Positions 35,182 to 44,546 are shown, counted from the stretch's first letter. The stretch is DNA of 64,000 bases from Tichowtungia aerotolerans (GCF_009905215.1 NZ_CP047593.1:3786900-3850899); one strand, 5' to 3'. A program made the numbers and translations. Notes: a model not told the origin generated them from the sequence alone.

Positions 35182-35909
35182 TTCTGAAACTGATCAGCTG
35201 TGAAATTTTTTATCGCGAAATGTGCGCGGCCGTTGCAAAAAGCCCGCATCGCGTCGACATAGAGTTTCTGCCGAAAGGTCTGCACGACTTACCGCCCGGC
35301 GAAATGCCGGCCCGGGTTCAGGAAGTCATTGATACCGTCCCTGATGATACCTATGACGCCATTCTGCTCGGCTACGGTCTTTGCAACAATGGAGTGGCAG
35401 GCATCACCGCCCGCACCTGCCCTCTGATCCTTCCCCGTGCCCATGACTGCATCACACTGTTTCTCGGAAGCCGTCAACGCTACCGGGAAATCTTCGATGC
35501 CAACCCCGGCACCTATTTCCTGACCAGCGGCTGGCTGGAACGCGGCGAAACCTCCGGTGATCTGGCCGATCTTTCCGTCCAGCAGCAGCTCGGCATGAAC
35601 AGGTCGATGGAGGACCTGATTGATCAATACGGCGAAGACAACGCGAAATATCTCTATGAAACGCTCTGTAACGGGACAAAAAACTACAGCCGTTTTATGT
35701 GGATTCCGATGGGAGTGGAACCGGAATCCATGCTGCAGGCCGCCAAAGAAAAAACCGCAGAACACGACTGGAAGCTTGAAACAGTTCCGGGCGACATGCA
35801 ACTGATCAACGATCTGATCAACGGAAACTGGAACGAAGAGAATTTCCTGGCCGTTCCGCCCGGCTCAACGATTCAAGCCTGCCACAACGACCGAATTGTC
35901 AGCTACTGA
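35178..35909 (+). CDS. DUF1638 protein at the end of the cobalamin operon
   Basis: The 243-residue protein has the DUF1638 features: an N-terminal LISCEIFYREMC, then DAILLGYGLCNNG, RAHDCITLFLGSR and YFLTSGWLERGE. Conserved Cys and His residues suggest metal or corrinoid contact. No signal peptide is seen, so it is cytoplasmic. The ATG overlaps the btuC stop (ATGA), so it is translated with the B12 importer. DUF1638 genes are known near corrinoid-dependent methyltransferases. Its place here supports a role in corrinoid handling after import, which is an inference. It converges with coaX, the ends overlapping by 7 nt. Confidence 0.85.
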   Translation: MILKLISCEIFYREMCAAVAKSPHRVDIEFLPKGLHDLPPGEMPARVQEVIDTVPDDTYDAILLGYGLCNNGVAGITARTCPLILPRAHDCITLFLGSRQRYREIFDANPGTYFLTSGWLERGETSGDLADLSVQQQLGMNRSMEDLIDQYGEDNAKYLYETLCNGTKNYSRFMWIPMGVEPESMLQAAKEKTAEHDWKLETVPGDMQLINDLINGNWNEENFLAVPPGSTIQACHNDRIVSY

Positions 35910-36622
35910 TTAAGCATCCCGATGCGCCCGACACCTTTGAGGGTAAACAACGGATCTATCGTAATGGAATCGTCAAAACCCTGAAGCACCCACCCGGCAA
36001 AGCCGCCGGTCGCACAGACCTGAGTATTGTTGCCCAGCTCTTCTTTCAGCTCATTGATAATTTCGCGCACCATGCCGCGATACCCGATCCGCGCGCCAAT
36101 GCGCATGGCTTCGGCAGTGCTCTTTCCGATCACACGCGATGTTTTCACCGGCTTGATGTGCGGCAGCTGTGCGGTCTTCTCGGAAAGATAATCAAACATC
36201 AACGGAAGCCCCGGACAGATAATTCCGCCCACATAACCTTCATCTTTTTTAATGATGTCGAACGTAAGCGCTGTGCCGAAGTCGCAAACGACCACCGGCG
36301 CACCGAAGGTCGCGGCGGCCTCGCTGGCATCGGCCAAACGGTCCGCACCAATCCGCTCCGGCTTTGGATAAGTAACCGGAACGCCAAGATTCAACTGATG
36401 ACTCACAAACAGAACATCGCGAACTCCCTGCTGTTTCAGAAAGCGTTTCCAGCGGGCATTCACACCGGGTTTAACCGAGGCCACCACGGCACGCTCCGGG
36501 ATTTTTTTCAGTTCGAGAGCCGGAGTTTTAGATGGCGTCCGCTGCACACGTGTCACCCGCCCATTGCGATACACACCAAGCGAAGTACTCGTATTCCCGA
36601 TATCGATGACAAGAGTCTGCAT
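35903..36622 (-). CDS. coaX: Type III pantothenate kinase
   Basis: The 239-residue protein begins MQTLVIDIGNTSTSLGVYRNG, the phosphate-binding loop of the ASKHA-fold CoaX family. PERIGADRLADASEAA and VVCDFGTALTFDII follow, with GGIICPGLPLM in the expected place. It phosphorylates pantothenate, the first step of coenzyme A synthesis, using ATP and a monovalent cation. I use the ATG at 36622, five nt past the nadC stop; the frame from 36646 would overlap nadC. It forms a unit with nadC, two cofactor genes. Confidence 0.94.
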   Translation of the reverse strand: MQTLVIDIGNTSTSLGVYRNGRVTRVQRTPSKTPALELKKIPERAVVASVKPGVNARWKRFLKQQGVRDVLFVSHQLNLGVPVTYPKPERIGADRLADASEAAATFGAPVVVCDFGTALTFDIIKKDEGYVGGIICPGLPLMFDYLSEKTAQLPHIKPVKTSRVIGKSTAEAMRIGARIGYRGMVREIINELKEELGNNTQVCATGGFAGWVLQGFDDSITIDPLFTLKGVGRIGMLNQ

Positions 36623-36626
36623 GTGA

Positions 36627-37493
36627 CTATGCCCAGTCAAGCGCAAGGTCTGCCGAAGGCGCTGAATGCGTTAACGCACCGACTGAAATGGCGTCAACGC
36701 CGGTCTTGGCAATCTCGCGAATCGTATCCAGCGTAACGCCGCCGGAGGCCTCGGTTTGAGTGATGCCTTCACAAAGCTTTACGCATTCACGCAGGACGAG
36801 CGGCGGCATGTTGTCGAGAAGCACCCAGTCCGGCCTGGAGGGGAGAACTTCTTTAAGCTGCTCCACGGTGTCGACTTCCACTTCGACCTGTCGGTCCGGG
36901 AAACGATCGCGGACGGCCTGCACCGCCCCGCAGATTCCACTCTCATGGTTTTCCGCCCAGTACGCGAGATGGTTATCTTTGAGCATAGCCATATCGTAAA
37001 GACCCATGCGGTGATTGGTGCCGCCGCCGCATAACACGGAATATTTTTCAAACAGCCGCAGCGTCGGCGTGGTTTTACGGGTGTCGAGTAATTTGACGTC
37101 CGGATTATTGGCCTCGTCGACGTACTGGCGGGTCAGCGTAGCCACGCCGCTCATCCGTTGAATAAAGTTAAGCGCAGTCCGTTCGCCAACGAGAATGCTT
37201 CGAGCAGATCCTGAAAGAGTCAGAACAATATCGCCGTGCTCCATCGGACATCCATCCGTCATCCCTTCTTCAATACGGATTGAAGGGTCCACCTGCCGGA
37301 ACACTTCGGCGGCGACGGTGGCTCCTGCCAGGATTCCGGTCTGACGAGCTACAAGATAAGCCTTAGCCGGACGGCCTTCCGGCACCAGCGCATCGGATGT
37401 TGCGTCGACGGTTTCCGGACCGAGGTCCTCGGCCAAAGCCTCGCAAATGCGTTTTTTCACATCCGGATTGGAAAGAAGATCAGGAAGAGTCAT
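36627..37493 (-). CDS. nadC: Nicotinate-nucleotide pyrophosphorylase (carboxylating)
   Basis: The 288-residue protein contains the QPRTase hallmarks: GERTALNFIQRMSGVATLTR, LLDTRKTTPTLRLFEKYSVLCGGGTNHRMGLYDMAMLKDNH split across its middle, and a C-terminal EASGGVTLDTIREIAKTGVD. It converts quinolinate and PRPP into nicotinate mononucleotide in de novo NAD synthesis. Length and motif order are normal. It precedes coaX and follows the AI-2E-type permease gene by 9 nt, all on the minus strand, probably one transcript. Confidence 0.96.
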   Translation of the reverse strand: MTLPDLLSNPDVKKRICEALAEDLGPETVDATSDALVPEGRPAKAYLVARQTGILAGATVAAEVFRQVDPSIRIEEGMTDGCPMEHGDIVLTLSGSARSILVGERTALNFIQRMSGVATLTRQYVDEANNPDVKLLDTRKTTPTLRLFEKYSVLCGGGTNHRMGLYDMAMLKDNHLAYWAENHESGICGAVQAVRDRFPDRQVEVEVDTVEQLKEVLPSRPDWVLLDNMPPLVLRECVKLCEGITQTEASGGVTLDTIREIAKTGVDAISVGALTHSAPSADLALDWA

Positions 37494-37502
37494 GGACAGT
37501 CC

Positions 37503-38528
37503 TCAGTTGTGAAGCGTTCTCCCCGCGCCCATCAAAACACTGATGGGTTTGAGCGCTTCAATATTTTCACAAACAATTTTAATCGCGGCAGTAATCGGAA
37601 CGGACAGGAGCGCCCCAACGATACCCCACAGCCAGCCCCAGAAGACCAGCGAAAGAAGAATCACAACCGGACTGAGGTTTAAACTGTTTCCCATCAGCTT
37701 CGGCTCAATAAAACTGCCCATCATCTGCTGAATCGCCAGCAAAAGAATCAGAACAACGACAGCGGGCCAGAAACTCGGATAGAACTGAACCAGAGCAACC
37801 AGGACCGGGGGAACCGTAGCGATGACCGAACCAACGGTGGGAATAAAATTCAGCAGGAAAGTAAAGACCGCCCAGGTCATTGGGAAGTCCACCTTCATGA
37901 TGACAAGTACTACCCATACAAGCACGGCTGTGATTGCGCTGATCATCAGTTTGATTGAAAGATACCGACTGATCTGCCCAGTGATGGAGTTGGTCACCGA
38001 AGTGATTTTATCAGCGCGCTCCGGAGCAAACGCATATTCAATTTTGCGCTGGCTATAGGGTTTCCCCAGCAGCATAAACACCAGGAAGATCAAAATCATT
38101 CCCATATTGCTGACAATACTGACAAACGAGCCGGACAGCACAACCAGACGCTTGCCGACCTGACCGGTCCAATCGAAGTCATCAAAGTAGTTTTCCGGAA
38201 TATGGAAACGAGACATGGCATCGGATGCAATCTGATTGAGCTGGACAGCATACTCATCATATTGAGCGATGAAGCCCATCACACGGGTCTGAACAAAGAT
38301 AGCGATCAGGTAAAAGAATCCGACCACAATCAGTAAAACCGCGAGAACCGAGACGCCGGTCGGCACCTTATGTTTGGCCAGGAAGTTGACTACCGGAGCA
38401 AACAGATAGGACAGCAGCCAGGCAATGATCAATGGAAGAATCACCACCTGAGCTGCTTTCAGGACAACCCCGACCATCACTAATGTGATGACACCGAGAA
38501 ACGGAATCAGATAACGGTTATCCTGCAT
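37503..38528 (-). CDS. AI-2E family (PerM-like) membrane protein
   Basis: The 341-residue protein has eight hydrophobic helices and the family features PLIIAWLLSYLFAPVVNFL near the start and SFIEPKLMGNSLNLSPVVILLSLVFWGWLWG near the end. Members include TqsA and PerM; some export small molecules, others support Na+/H+ exchange. No specific substrate can be named. It is upstream of nadC with a 9-nt gap and 40 nt downstream of leuD. Confidence 0.88.
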   Translation of the reverse strand: MQDNRYLIPFLGVITLVMVGVVLKAAQVVILPLIIAWLLSYLFAPVVNFLAKHKVPTGVSVLAVLLIVVGFFYLIAIFVQTRVMGFIAQYDEYAVQLNQIASDAMSRFHIPENYFDDFDWTGQVGKRLVVLSGSFVSIVSNMGMILIFLVFMLLGKPYSQRKIEYAFAPERADKITSVTNSITGQISRYLSIKLMISAITAVLVWVVLVIMKVDFPMTWAVFTFLLNFIPTVGSVIATVPPVLVALVQFYPSFWPAVVVLILLLAIQQMMGSFIEPKLMGNSLNLSPVVILLSLVFWGWLWGIVGALLSVPITAAIKIVCENIEALKPISVLMGAGRTLHN

Positions 38529-38568
38529 AAAACACCCCGGTGTTGTATTTCAAAGTCCCGCGCACGGA

Positions 38569-39183
38569 TTATCCGTGCGCAGCTTCATAGGCGGCAATAT
38601 CGTCTTCGTACTGAAGTGTCAAAGCGATATCGTCCAGCCCTTCCAGAAGTTTGGTCTTGAGATCAGCATCGATGTCAAACAAATACTCTTTGTCGCCATC
38701 TGCGGCATGAAGGGTCACCTTCTGGTTTTCCAGATCAACGATGCCTTTCACGCCGGGCTCTTTTTCCAGGGTTTGGAAAATATCCTCAACCTGCTCTTCG
38801 GTCAGTTCAATCGTGAGCAGCCCGTTTTTGCCGCAGTTGTTGCGAAAAATATCAGCGAAAGCCGGTGTTTCTTCATGGCGTGGAGCAATAATTGCCTTAA
38901 AACCGTACTGCGCCACCGCCCACACCGCGTGCTCACGACTGGACCCGCAGCCGCAGTTCGTACGCGTTACGAGAATTTCAGCATTTTTGGTTTCCGGCTT
39001 GTTCAGCACAAAGTCCGGGTTATCGCTGCCGTCATCGTTGTAGCGCCAGTCCGAGAAAAGCGCCGCACCGAAACCGGTGCGCTTGATCGATTTCAAGTGC
39101 TCTTTGGGAATCAGAGCGTCTGTATCGATGTTCGCACGATCAACGCCAGCGACAATACCTGTGAATGTTTCAAATTTATCCAT
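38569..39183 (-). CDS. leuD: 3-isopropylmalate dehydratase small subunit
   Basis: The 204-residue protein begins with FTGIVAGVDRANIDTDALIPKEHLKSI and carries the swivel-domain loop NCGCGSSREHAVWAV. It is the partner of LeuC, isomerising 2- to 3-isopropylmalate in leucine synthesis. Its ATG lies two nt past the leuC stop. A TTCCA-N5-TGGAA element inside the gene encodes part of FQTLEKEPG. Confidence 0.96.
   Translation of the reverse strand: MDKFETFTGIVAGVDRANIDTDALIPKEHLKSIKRTGFGAALFSDWRYNDDGSDNPDFVLNKPETKNAEILVTRTNCGCGSSREHAVWAVAQYGFKAIIAPRHEETPAFADIFRNNCGKNGLLTIELTEEQVEDIFQTLEKEPGVKGIVDLENQKVTLHAADGDKEYLFDIDADLKTKLLEGLDDIALTLQYEDDIAAYEAAHG
38764..38778. repeat. TTCCA-N5-TGGAA palindrome
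   Basis: Exact copy inside leuD; arms extend to TTTTCCA/TGGAAAA. Confidence 0.75.
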
Positions 39184-39185
39184 GA

Positions 39186-40589
39186 TTAAAGCTCCTCGCG
39201 AATGTCTACAAAATGTCCGGCCACGGCGGCAGCGGCAGCCATTTTCGGGCTGACCAGATGCGTGCGCCCGCCTTTACCCTGCCGCCCTTCAAAGTTGCGG
39301 TTGGATGTGGACGCACAGCGCTCCTTGTCGCGCAGTTTGTCGGCATTCATCGCCAGACACATGCTGCAGCCCGCATAGCGCCACTCGGCACCGGCTTCGT
39401 GGAAAATGCGGTCAAGCCGCTCTTTCTCGGCCTGGTAGCGAACGGCTTCCGAACCCGGAACCACCAGCATGCGGACTCCATCCGCCACTTTCTTTCCTTT
39501 AATGTATTCAGCGGCTTCGCGCAGGTCTTCGATACGTCCGTTGGTACAGCTTCCAATAAAGACGGTATCGATCGTAATATCAGTCATCTTTGTTCCCGGC
39601 TCCAGCCCCATGTAGTCGAGCGCAGCTCGCACGTCAGCGGGCGAATATTCGGGCACAGCGTCGAGCGCCGGAACTTCGCCGGTCACGTCGGTCCCCATGC
39701 CGGGACTGGTTCCCCAGGTCACCTGCGGAGCCAGATCCGTCACATCAATGGTGATCTCGTGATCAAAGGAAGCCCCTTCATCGGTGAAGTACTGTTTCCA
39801 GTCTTCGATGGCTTTTTCGAACTCTGCTCCTTTCGGAGAATAAGCCCGATCACCGGAAGAAATATAGTCAAAGGTAACCTGATCCGGAGCAACCAGTCCG
39901 GCGCGTGCACCGGCTTCAATGGCCATGTTACAGATCGTCAGGCGGCCTTCCATAGACAGGCTGCGAATTGCTTCGCCGCAAAACTCAAAAGCGCATCCGG
40001 TTCCGCCGGCGGTTCCGATCATGCTGATCAGCTTCAGAACCATATCTTTGGCAGTAACGCCCGGCTGCAGTTTTCCAGTGAACTCCACCTTATAGTTCTT
40101 CGGTTTTTTCTGGCGCAGCGTCTGCGTGGCCAGCACGTGTTCCACTTCGGAGGTGCCAATCCCAAACGCGATCGAACCAAATGCGCCGTGCGTCGCGGTG
40201 TGCGAGTCTCCGCAAACGACGGTCATGCCCGGCAGGACAATCCCCTGCTCCGGCCCGATAATATGAATCACGCCCTGCCGGTCGTCGCCGAGCGGAAACA
40301 GCGTCACGCCGGTCGTCGCCGCGTTATCAGTCAATGCATCCACCTGCGCTTTGGCAATCGGATCGGTGATGTTCATCCGGTTTTCGTCCGTCGGCACGTT
40401 ATGATCCATCGTTGCAAACGTGCGGTCCGGCCGGCGCACTTTACGGCCGGCGAGGCGCAGTCCTTCAAAAGCCTGCGGACTGGTCACCTCGTGAACCAGA
40501 TGGCGGTCAATATACAGCAGCACTTCGCCGCCACCCAGGTCCTTGACGACGTGTGCATCCCAAATCTTGTCAAACAGTGTCTTACTCAT
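39186..40589 (-). CDS. leuC: 3-isopropylmalate dehydratase large subunit
   Basis: The 467-residue aconitase-family protein has the ligands of a [4Fe-4S] cluster: Cys in [13 protein letters not shown] and two in [41 protein letters not shown] is the expected substrate loop. The real start is the ATG at 40589 ([15 protein letters not shown]); the longer frame from 40697 adds an N-terminus foreign to the family. It is divergent from rpsB and leads the leuC-leuD unit. Confidence 0.96.
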   Translation of the reverse strand: MSKTLFDKIWDAHVVKDLGGGEVLLYIDRHLVHEVTSPQAFEGLRLAGRKVRRPDRTFATMDHNVPTDENRMNITDPIAKAQVDALTDNAATTGVTLFPLGDDRQGVIHIIGPEQGIVLPGMTVVCGDSHTATHGAFGSIAFGIGTSEVEHVLATQTLRQKKPKNYKVEFTGKLQPGVTAKDMVLKLISMIGTAGGTGCAFEFCGEAIRSLSMEGRLTICNMAIEAGARAGLVAPDQVTFDYISSGDRAYSPKGAEFEKAIEDWKQYFTDEGASFDHEITIDVTDLAPQVTWGTSPGMGTDVTGEVPALDAVPEYSPADVRAALDYMGLEPGTKMTDITIDTVFIGSCTNGRIEDLREAAEYIKGKKVADGVRMLVVPGSEAVRYQAEKERLDRIFHEAGAEWRYAGCSMCLAMNADKLRDKERCASTSNRNFEGRQGKGGRTHLVSPKMAAAAAVAGHFVDIREEL

Positions 40590-40706
40590 GGCGGCAGAGG
40601 GTATATCTCCCGCTGACATGCATGCAAGCAAAAGGAAAGCGGGAAATTGAACCCCGAATCGCCATACAGATCTCGCAACTCCGTCAAAAACCCTCATGAA
40701 AACCGC

Positions 40707-40735
40707 TTGCCAAAGCAGGAATTGATACGTATAAA
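40707..40735 (+). promoter_or_regulatory. Promoter of rpsB-tsf
   Basis: TTGCCA (40707-40712), a 17-nt spacer and TATAAA (40730-40735) make a good sigma-70 type promoter. It leaves a leader of about 110 nt before rpsB, rich in CG hairpins, which could carry autoregulation by S2. Confidence 0.6.
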
Positions 40736-40852
40736 GCCCGCCTTTAATGGATTGCGCGAGTGCGCGTCCGAAGCGAGTGCTTACGCCGGTTTACCCCCGG
40801 ATAAGCCAAAGCGGATTGTTCGAACAAATGAACTATAGAAAGGGGTAATGCC

Positions 40853-41908
40853 ATGTCCGAAACGACATTGACGATTCAGGATCTGTTGGATGCAGGTCTG
40901 CACTTCGGTCATCAGACCAAACGCTGGAACCCGAAAATGAAGCGCTTTATTCACGGCGCAAAAGGCGGGATCTACATCATCGACCTCCAGAAAACCCTCG
41001 TCCATCTCAAGATGGCTCAGGAATTCCTGGACGACACCGTAATGAGCGGCCGCAAAGTGCTGTTTGTTGGAACCAAGAAGCAGGCACGCGATATCTTCAG
41101 AAACACTGCAGAAGACGCCGGGCAGCCTTACGTGGTTCACCGCTGGCTGGGCGGAATGCTCACCAACAACACCACGGTTCGCCAGAGCGTAAAACGCATG
41201 GAAGACCTTCAGGCCTTCTTCGGCGACGAAGCAAAACTCAAAACCATTTCCAAAAAAGAGCAGTCCATGCTCCGCCGCGAGCTGAACAAACTCGAACGCA
41301 CCCTGACCGGTATCAAAGACATGACCCAGCTTCCGGGCGCCCTGTTCGTCGTTGATATCAACCGCGAAAAGCTTGCCATTGCTGAAGCTCAGCGCCTGAA
41401 CATTCCGGTGGTTGCTCTGGTCGACACCAATACCGACCCGGATCTGGTCGACTATCCGATCCCGGGCAACGACGACTCCATTCGTTCGCTCTCGCTGGTT
41501 GCCAACACCCTCGGCGGATCCATTGCGAAAACTTACGCGGAATACACGTCCAAAAAAGAAGCGGAAGAAAAAGAACGCCGCGAAAAAGCCGCTGCTGAAA
41601 AAGCCGCTGCTGAAAAAGCCCGCGCAGAACGCGAAGCCAAAGAAAAAGAAGAAAAGAAAAAACGCGCGGAAGTCCTCAAAAAGCTAAAAGCTGAAAAAGC
41701 AAAAGAGGAAAAAGAGAAGAAAAAAGAAGCTGAAAAAGCTGAGTTTAAAGCCAAAGAAGCTGCTGAGAAAGCCGCTGAAGCTGAAAAAGCTGAAGAGGTA
41801 AAAGAAGACGCCCCGGCCGCCGAAGAAACTGTAAAAGCAGCTGCCGAAGCTCCGGCCGCGGAAGAAGCCGCTCCCGCCAAAGAAGAAGCAGAGAAAAAAG
41901 AAGATTGA
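40853..41908 (+). CDS. rpsB: 30S ribosomal protein S2 with a long charged C-terminal extension
   Basis: Residues 1 to about 235 are a standard S2 (TIQDLLDAGLHFGHQTKRWNPKM, YVVHRWLGGMLTNN, PVVALVDTNTDPD). About 115 further residues are almost only Lys, Glu and Ala, with a repeated AAEKA/KEEK pattern, then a more acidic Ala/Pro/Glu tail. Usual S2 is 230-260 residues. The extension is predicted to be helical or disordered and may touch RNA or other proteins. AAAGGGGTAATGCC precedes the ATG. It is followed by tsf after 22 nt, the common pairing. Confidence 0.97.
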   Translation: MSETTLTIQDLLDAGLHFGHQTKRWNPKMKRFIHGAKGGIYIIDLQKTLVHLKMAQEFLDDTVMSGRKVLFVGTKKQARDIFRNTAEDAGQPYVVHRWLGGMLTNNTTVRQSVKRMEDLQAFFGDEAKLKTISKKEQSMLRRELNKLERTLTGIKDMTQLPGALFVVDINREKLAIAEAQRLNIPVVALVDTNTDPDLVDYPIPGNDDSIRSLSLVANTLGGSIAKTYAEYTSKKEAEEKERREKAAAEKAAAEKARAEREAKEKEEKKKRAEVLKKLKAEKAKEEKEKKKEAEKAEFKAKEAAEKAAEAEKAEEVKEDAPAAEETVKAAAEAPAAEEAAPAKEEAEKKED

Positions 41909-41930
41909 TTTAATAAAAAGGAAACGACTC

Positions 41931-42761
41931 ATGAATATTACCGCTGCACAGGTTAAAGAACTGCGCGACGCAACGAACGTCAGTATGATGGACTGCAAAC
42001 GTGCCCTTCAGGAAGCTGAAGGCGACATGGACAAAGCCGTAAAACTTCTCCGCGAACGCGGAATGGCTGTGGCTGCAAAAAAAGCAAGCCGCGTCGCCAA
42101 AGACGGAAAAATCTCTGCCAAAATTTCCAATGATGGAAAAACCGGCGTGATGATTGAAATCAACTGCGAAACGGACTTCGTGACCCGCAATGAAAAATTC
42201 CAGAGCTTCGTCGCTGAAATGACCGACAAAGCCATGGATGTCGACAACCCGGCTGAAGCGTTCAAAGATGAAATCACCGCCGCTATCGCAGAAATCGGTG
42301 AAAACATCGTTCTGCGTAAAAGCGAAAAATTTGTTGCTGAACAGGGCGCGGTTTCCTCCTACATCCACATGGGCGGAAAAGTCGGCGTGATGGTTGAGTT
42401 CGGCCTCGAAAACGAAGCCACCGCAACCAACGACACCTTCAAGGAACTCGGCCTCGACATCTGCCTGCACGTAGCTGCGGTCAACCCGATGGCCCTCGAC
42501 CGCGACGGAATTCCGGCCGAAACCGTTGAAGAAGAAAAAGCCCTCTTCGCTAAACAGGTTGAAGGCAAACCGGAAAACATCGTTGAAGGCATCCTCAAAG
42601 GAAAACTCAACAAATTCTACGCAACCAACTGCCTGCTTGAGCAGGGTTTTGTTAAAGAAGACAAAACCAGCATCACCGACCTGCTTGCAGCCAAAGGAAA
42701 AGAGCTGGGTGACACCATCACCATCAAGCGCTATATCCGCTGGCAGCTCGGTGAAGCATAA
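41931..42761 (+). CDS. tsf: Elongation factor Ts
   Basis: The 276-residue protein starts ITAAQVKELRDATNVSMMDCKRALQEAEGDMDKAVKLLRERG, the N-terminal UBA-like module of EF-Ts. The EF-Tu contact segments follow (VMIEINCETDFVTRN). It catalyses GDP release from EF-Tu. The S2-like pairing with rpsB and AAAAGGAAAC ribosome-binding site are normal. A terminator follows at 42797. Confidence 0.97.
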   Translation: MNITAAQVKELRDATNVSMMDCKRALQEAEGDMDKAVKLLRERGMAVAAKKASRVAKDGKISAKISNDGKTGVMIEINCETDFVTRNEKFQSFVAEMTDKAMDVDNPAEAFKDEITAAIAEIGENIVLRKSEKFVAEQGAVSSYIHMGGKVGVMVEFGLENEATATNDTFKELGLDICLHVAAVNPMALDRDGIPAETVEEEKALFAKQVEGKPENIVEGILKGKLNKFYATNCLLEQGFVKEDKTSITDLLAAKGKELGDTITIKRYIRWQLGEA

Positions 42762-42777
42762 GCATGTACTCGGAAGT

Positions 42778-42792
42778 TTCCAACCATTGGAA
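42778..42792. repeat. TTCCA-N5-TGGAA palindrome
   Basis: Exact copy 16 nt after the tsf stop; arms extend to GTTTCCA/TGGAAAC (42776-42794). Confidence 0.8.
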
Positions 42793-42796
42793 ACCC

Positions 42797-42827
42797 AAAG
42801 GCCGCTCCTCACGGGGCGGCCTTTTTT
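42797..42827 (+). terminator. Terminator of rpsB-tsf
   Basis: A GC-rich stem GGCCGCTCC/GGGGCGGCC (one G-U pair) with a 4-nt loop is followed by TTTTTT. It is a strong intrinsic terminator downstream of tsf. Confidence 0.88.
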
Positions 42828-42840
42828 GCATTCGCTGACG

Positions 42841-42855
42841 TTCCATAGTTTGGAA
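42841..42855. repeat. TTCCA-N5-TGGAA palindrome
   Basis: Exact copy between the tsf and cyclophilin terminators. Confidence 0.8.
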
Positions 42856-42906
42856 AAAGGACTGCCCCTCCAAACCCTGGGAATCAGGCTGAAGCTGCCT
42901 GATGTT

Positions 42907-42921
42907 TTCCAGACTCCGGAA
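42907..42921. repeat. TTCCA-N5-CGGAA element, one mismatch
   Basis: Third element of the intergenic cluster; TTTTCCA pairs with CGGAAAA except at the innermost position. Confidence 0.55.
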
Positions 42922-42927
42922 AAACAA

Positions 42928-42958
42928 GAAGCCGCTCCGATGAACTCAGAGCGGCTTC
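42928..42958 (-). terminator. Terminator of the cyclophilin gene
   Basis: GAAGCCGCTC and GAGCGGCTTC form a perfect 10-bp stem downstream of the cyclophilin stop on the minus strand, followed by a TTGTTTTT stretch. Confidence 0.8.
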
Positions 42959-42983
42959 GGTTTATTTGTGAAAAGAAAGTTTT

Positions 42984-43607
42984 CTATTCAACCACAATGC
43001 ATTCAGTGATGACAACCGGTTCAACCGGCACATCGCTGTGTCCGCCTTTGCGGCCTGTAGCAACGCCCTCAACAGCTTTCACCACGTCCAGACCTTCAAC
43101 CACTTTTCCAAACACGCAATACCCCCAGCCCTGCATGGTCGGAGCGCGGAAGTTCAGGAAATCATTGTTTTTGGTGTTGATAAAGAACTGTGCAGACGCG
43201 CTGTGGGGATCTGAAGTCCGGGCCATGGCAATCGTTCCCAGATCATTCTTGAGGCCGTTGTTCGCTTCATTGTCCACGGTGTTCGGTGCAGACTTCTGCT
43301 GCATCTCGGCAGTGAACCCTCCGCCCTGAATCATGAAATCCGCAATGACACGGTGGAAAATCGTGCCGTTGTAATGACCGCTCTCGACGTATTTCAGAAA
43401 ATTGGCGACCGTATTCGGCGCTTTCTCCGCATCGAGTTCCAGCTTGATATCTCCCTTAGTCGTCTTCATTAAGACCATAGTTTTACTTTCCTTTACGGGT
43501 TCCGGTTGTTCATTCACGGACTGAACCTTTTCCCCCGCCTCAGAACTGCCGGTTAGAAGGAAGGTCGCCATGAGCATACTGCATAGAATCAGAACATTGT
43601 TTTTCAT
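42984..43607 (-). CDS. Exported peptidyl-prolyl isomerase, cyclophilin type
   Basis: The 207-residue product has a signal peptide ([22 protein letters not shown]). The cyclophilin core follows: [53 protein letters not shown] and the [16 protein letters not shown] segment. It should assist folding of exported proteins. The start at 43607 gives the signal; the frame from 43811 does not. Its terminator lies at 42928. It is divergent from purU, the two ATGs being 76 nt apart. Confidence 0.94.
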   Translation of the reverse strand: MKNNVLILCSMLMATFLLTGSSEAGEKVQSVNEQPEPVKESKTMVLMKTTKGDIKLELDAEKAPNTVANFLKYVESGHYNGTIFHRVIADFMIQGGGFTAEMQQKSAPNTVDNEANNGLKNDLGTIAMARTSDPHSASAQFFINTKNNDFLNFRAPTMQGWGYCVFGKVVEGLDVVKAVEGVATGRKGGHSDVPVEPVVITECIVVE

Positions 43608-43683
43608 GTGCAAAAACCTATTGGTGTTTGGGGCGGTTGTCGATAAAGTTTGTCTTTGTTTTATTGAAAAAGGACCCGACTCG

Positions 43684-44544
43684 ATGAAAGACAAAGCTTC
43701 TGCCATTTTATTGATTTCCTGCCCGGACCAGCAGGGAATTGTCTGCGCTGTAACCGACTTCCTGATGCGCCACGATGGGAATATTATCGACCTTGAGCAG
43801 CATACCGACACCGAGGAAGGTGTTTTCTTTATGCGTGTCGAATGGGAGCTGGAGGGATTTGCCCTGCCCCGTGACCAGATCAGCGAAAAATTCAGCCTGA
43901 TTGCCGACCGCCACCAGATGAAAGTGGAACTGCATTTCTCCGACTACCGACCGCGCGTGGCCATTTTTGTATCTAAATTTTCGCACTGTATCCACGACCT
44001 GCTCGCCCGCCGGCATACCGGCGAGTACAATGTCGATATTCCGCTCATCGTCAGCAACCATCCGGATCTTGAACCGCTGGCAAAGATGTACGGTGTTGAT
44101 TATCAGCTGATCGAAATCACGAAAGAAAACAAAGCGGAACAGGAACAGAAAACCATTGATCTGATGCGTGAATACAGCATCGACCTGATCGTACTGGCCC
44201 GTTACATGCAGATTCTATCCGACAATTTCTGCCGCCAGTTTCCCAACCGGATTATCAACATTCACCATTCCTTTCTACCCGCATTTGTGGGAGCCAAACC
44301 GTATCACTCCGCCCATCAGCGCGGCGTGAAAATTATCGGAGCCACCAGCCACTATGTCACCAGCGACCTGGATGAAGGTCCGATCATCGAGCAGGAAGTG
44401 ATGCGGGTTTCTCATAAAGACTCCGTGGAAAGTCTGATTCGCAAAGGCCGCGACCTTGAAAAAGTGGTCCTTTCCCGCGCGGTCTGGGCACACCTGCAGA
44501 ACCGGGTGCTGGCCTACAAAAACCGCACTGTGGTGTTCAGCTGA
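43684..44544 (+). CDS. purU: Formyltetrahydrofolate deformylase
   Basis: The 286-residue protein has an N-terminal ACT domain ([27 protein letters not shown]) and a C-terminal formyltransferase fold. The latter carries [26 protein letters not shown] and [18 protein letters not shown]. These are the PurU features, including the catalytic Asn/His/Asp region. It releases formate from 10-formyl-THF to balance the one-carbon pool. The ATG at 43684 fits the family; the earlier frame start at 43570 overlaps the cyclophilin gene. The acyltransferase gene follows after two nt. Confidence 0.95.
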   Translation: MKDKASAILLISCPDQQGIVCAVTDFLMRHDGNIIDLEQHTDTEEGVFFMRVEWELEGFALPRDQISEKFSLIADRHQMKVELHFSDYRPRVAIFVSKFSHCIHDLLARRHTGEYNVDIPLIVSNHPDLEPLAKMYGVDYQLIEITKENKAEQEQKTIDLMREYSIDLIVLARYMQILSDNFCRQFPNRIINIHHSFLPAFVGAKPYHSAHQRGVKIIGATSHYVTSDLDEGPIIEQEVMRVSHKDSVESLIRKGRDLEKVVLSRAVWAHLQNRVLAYKNRTVVFS

Positions 44545-44546
44545 TC

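Noticed and set aside
38575-39189. Plus-strand 204-codon frame antisense to leuD
   Set aside because: It mirrors leuD over its entire length; leuD is certain.
39213-40616. Plus-strand 467-codon frame antisense to leuC
   Set aside because: Long only because leuC has few stop-making codons in that register; no protein family resemblance.
42116-42140. TTCCA-N4-TGGAA in tsf
   Set aside because: The spacer is four bases, not five, and encodes ordinary EF-Ts residues; kept out of the repeat count.
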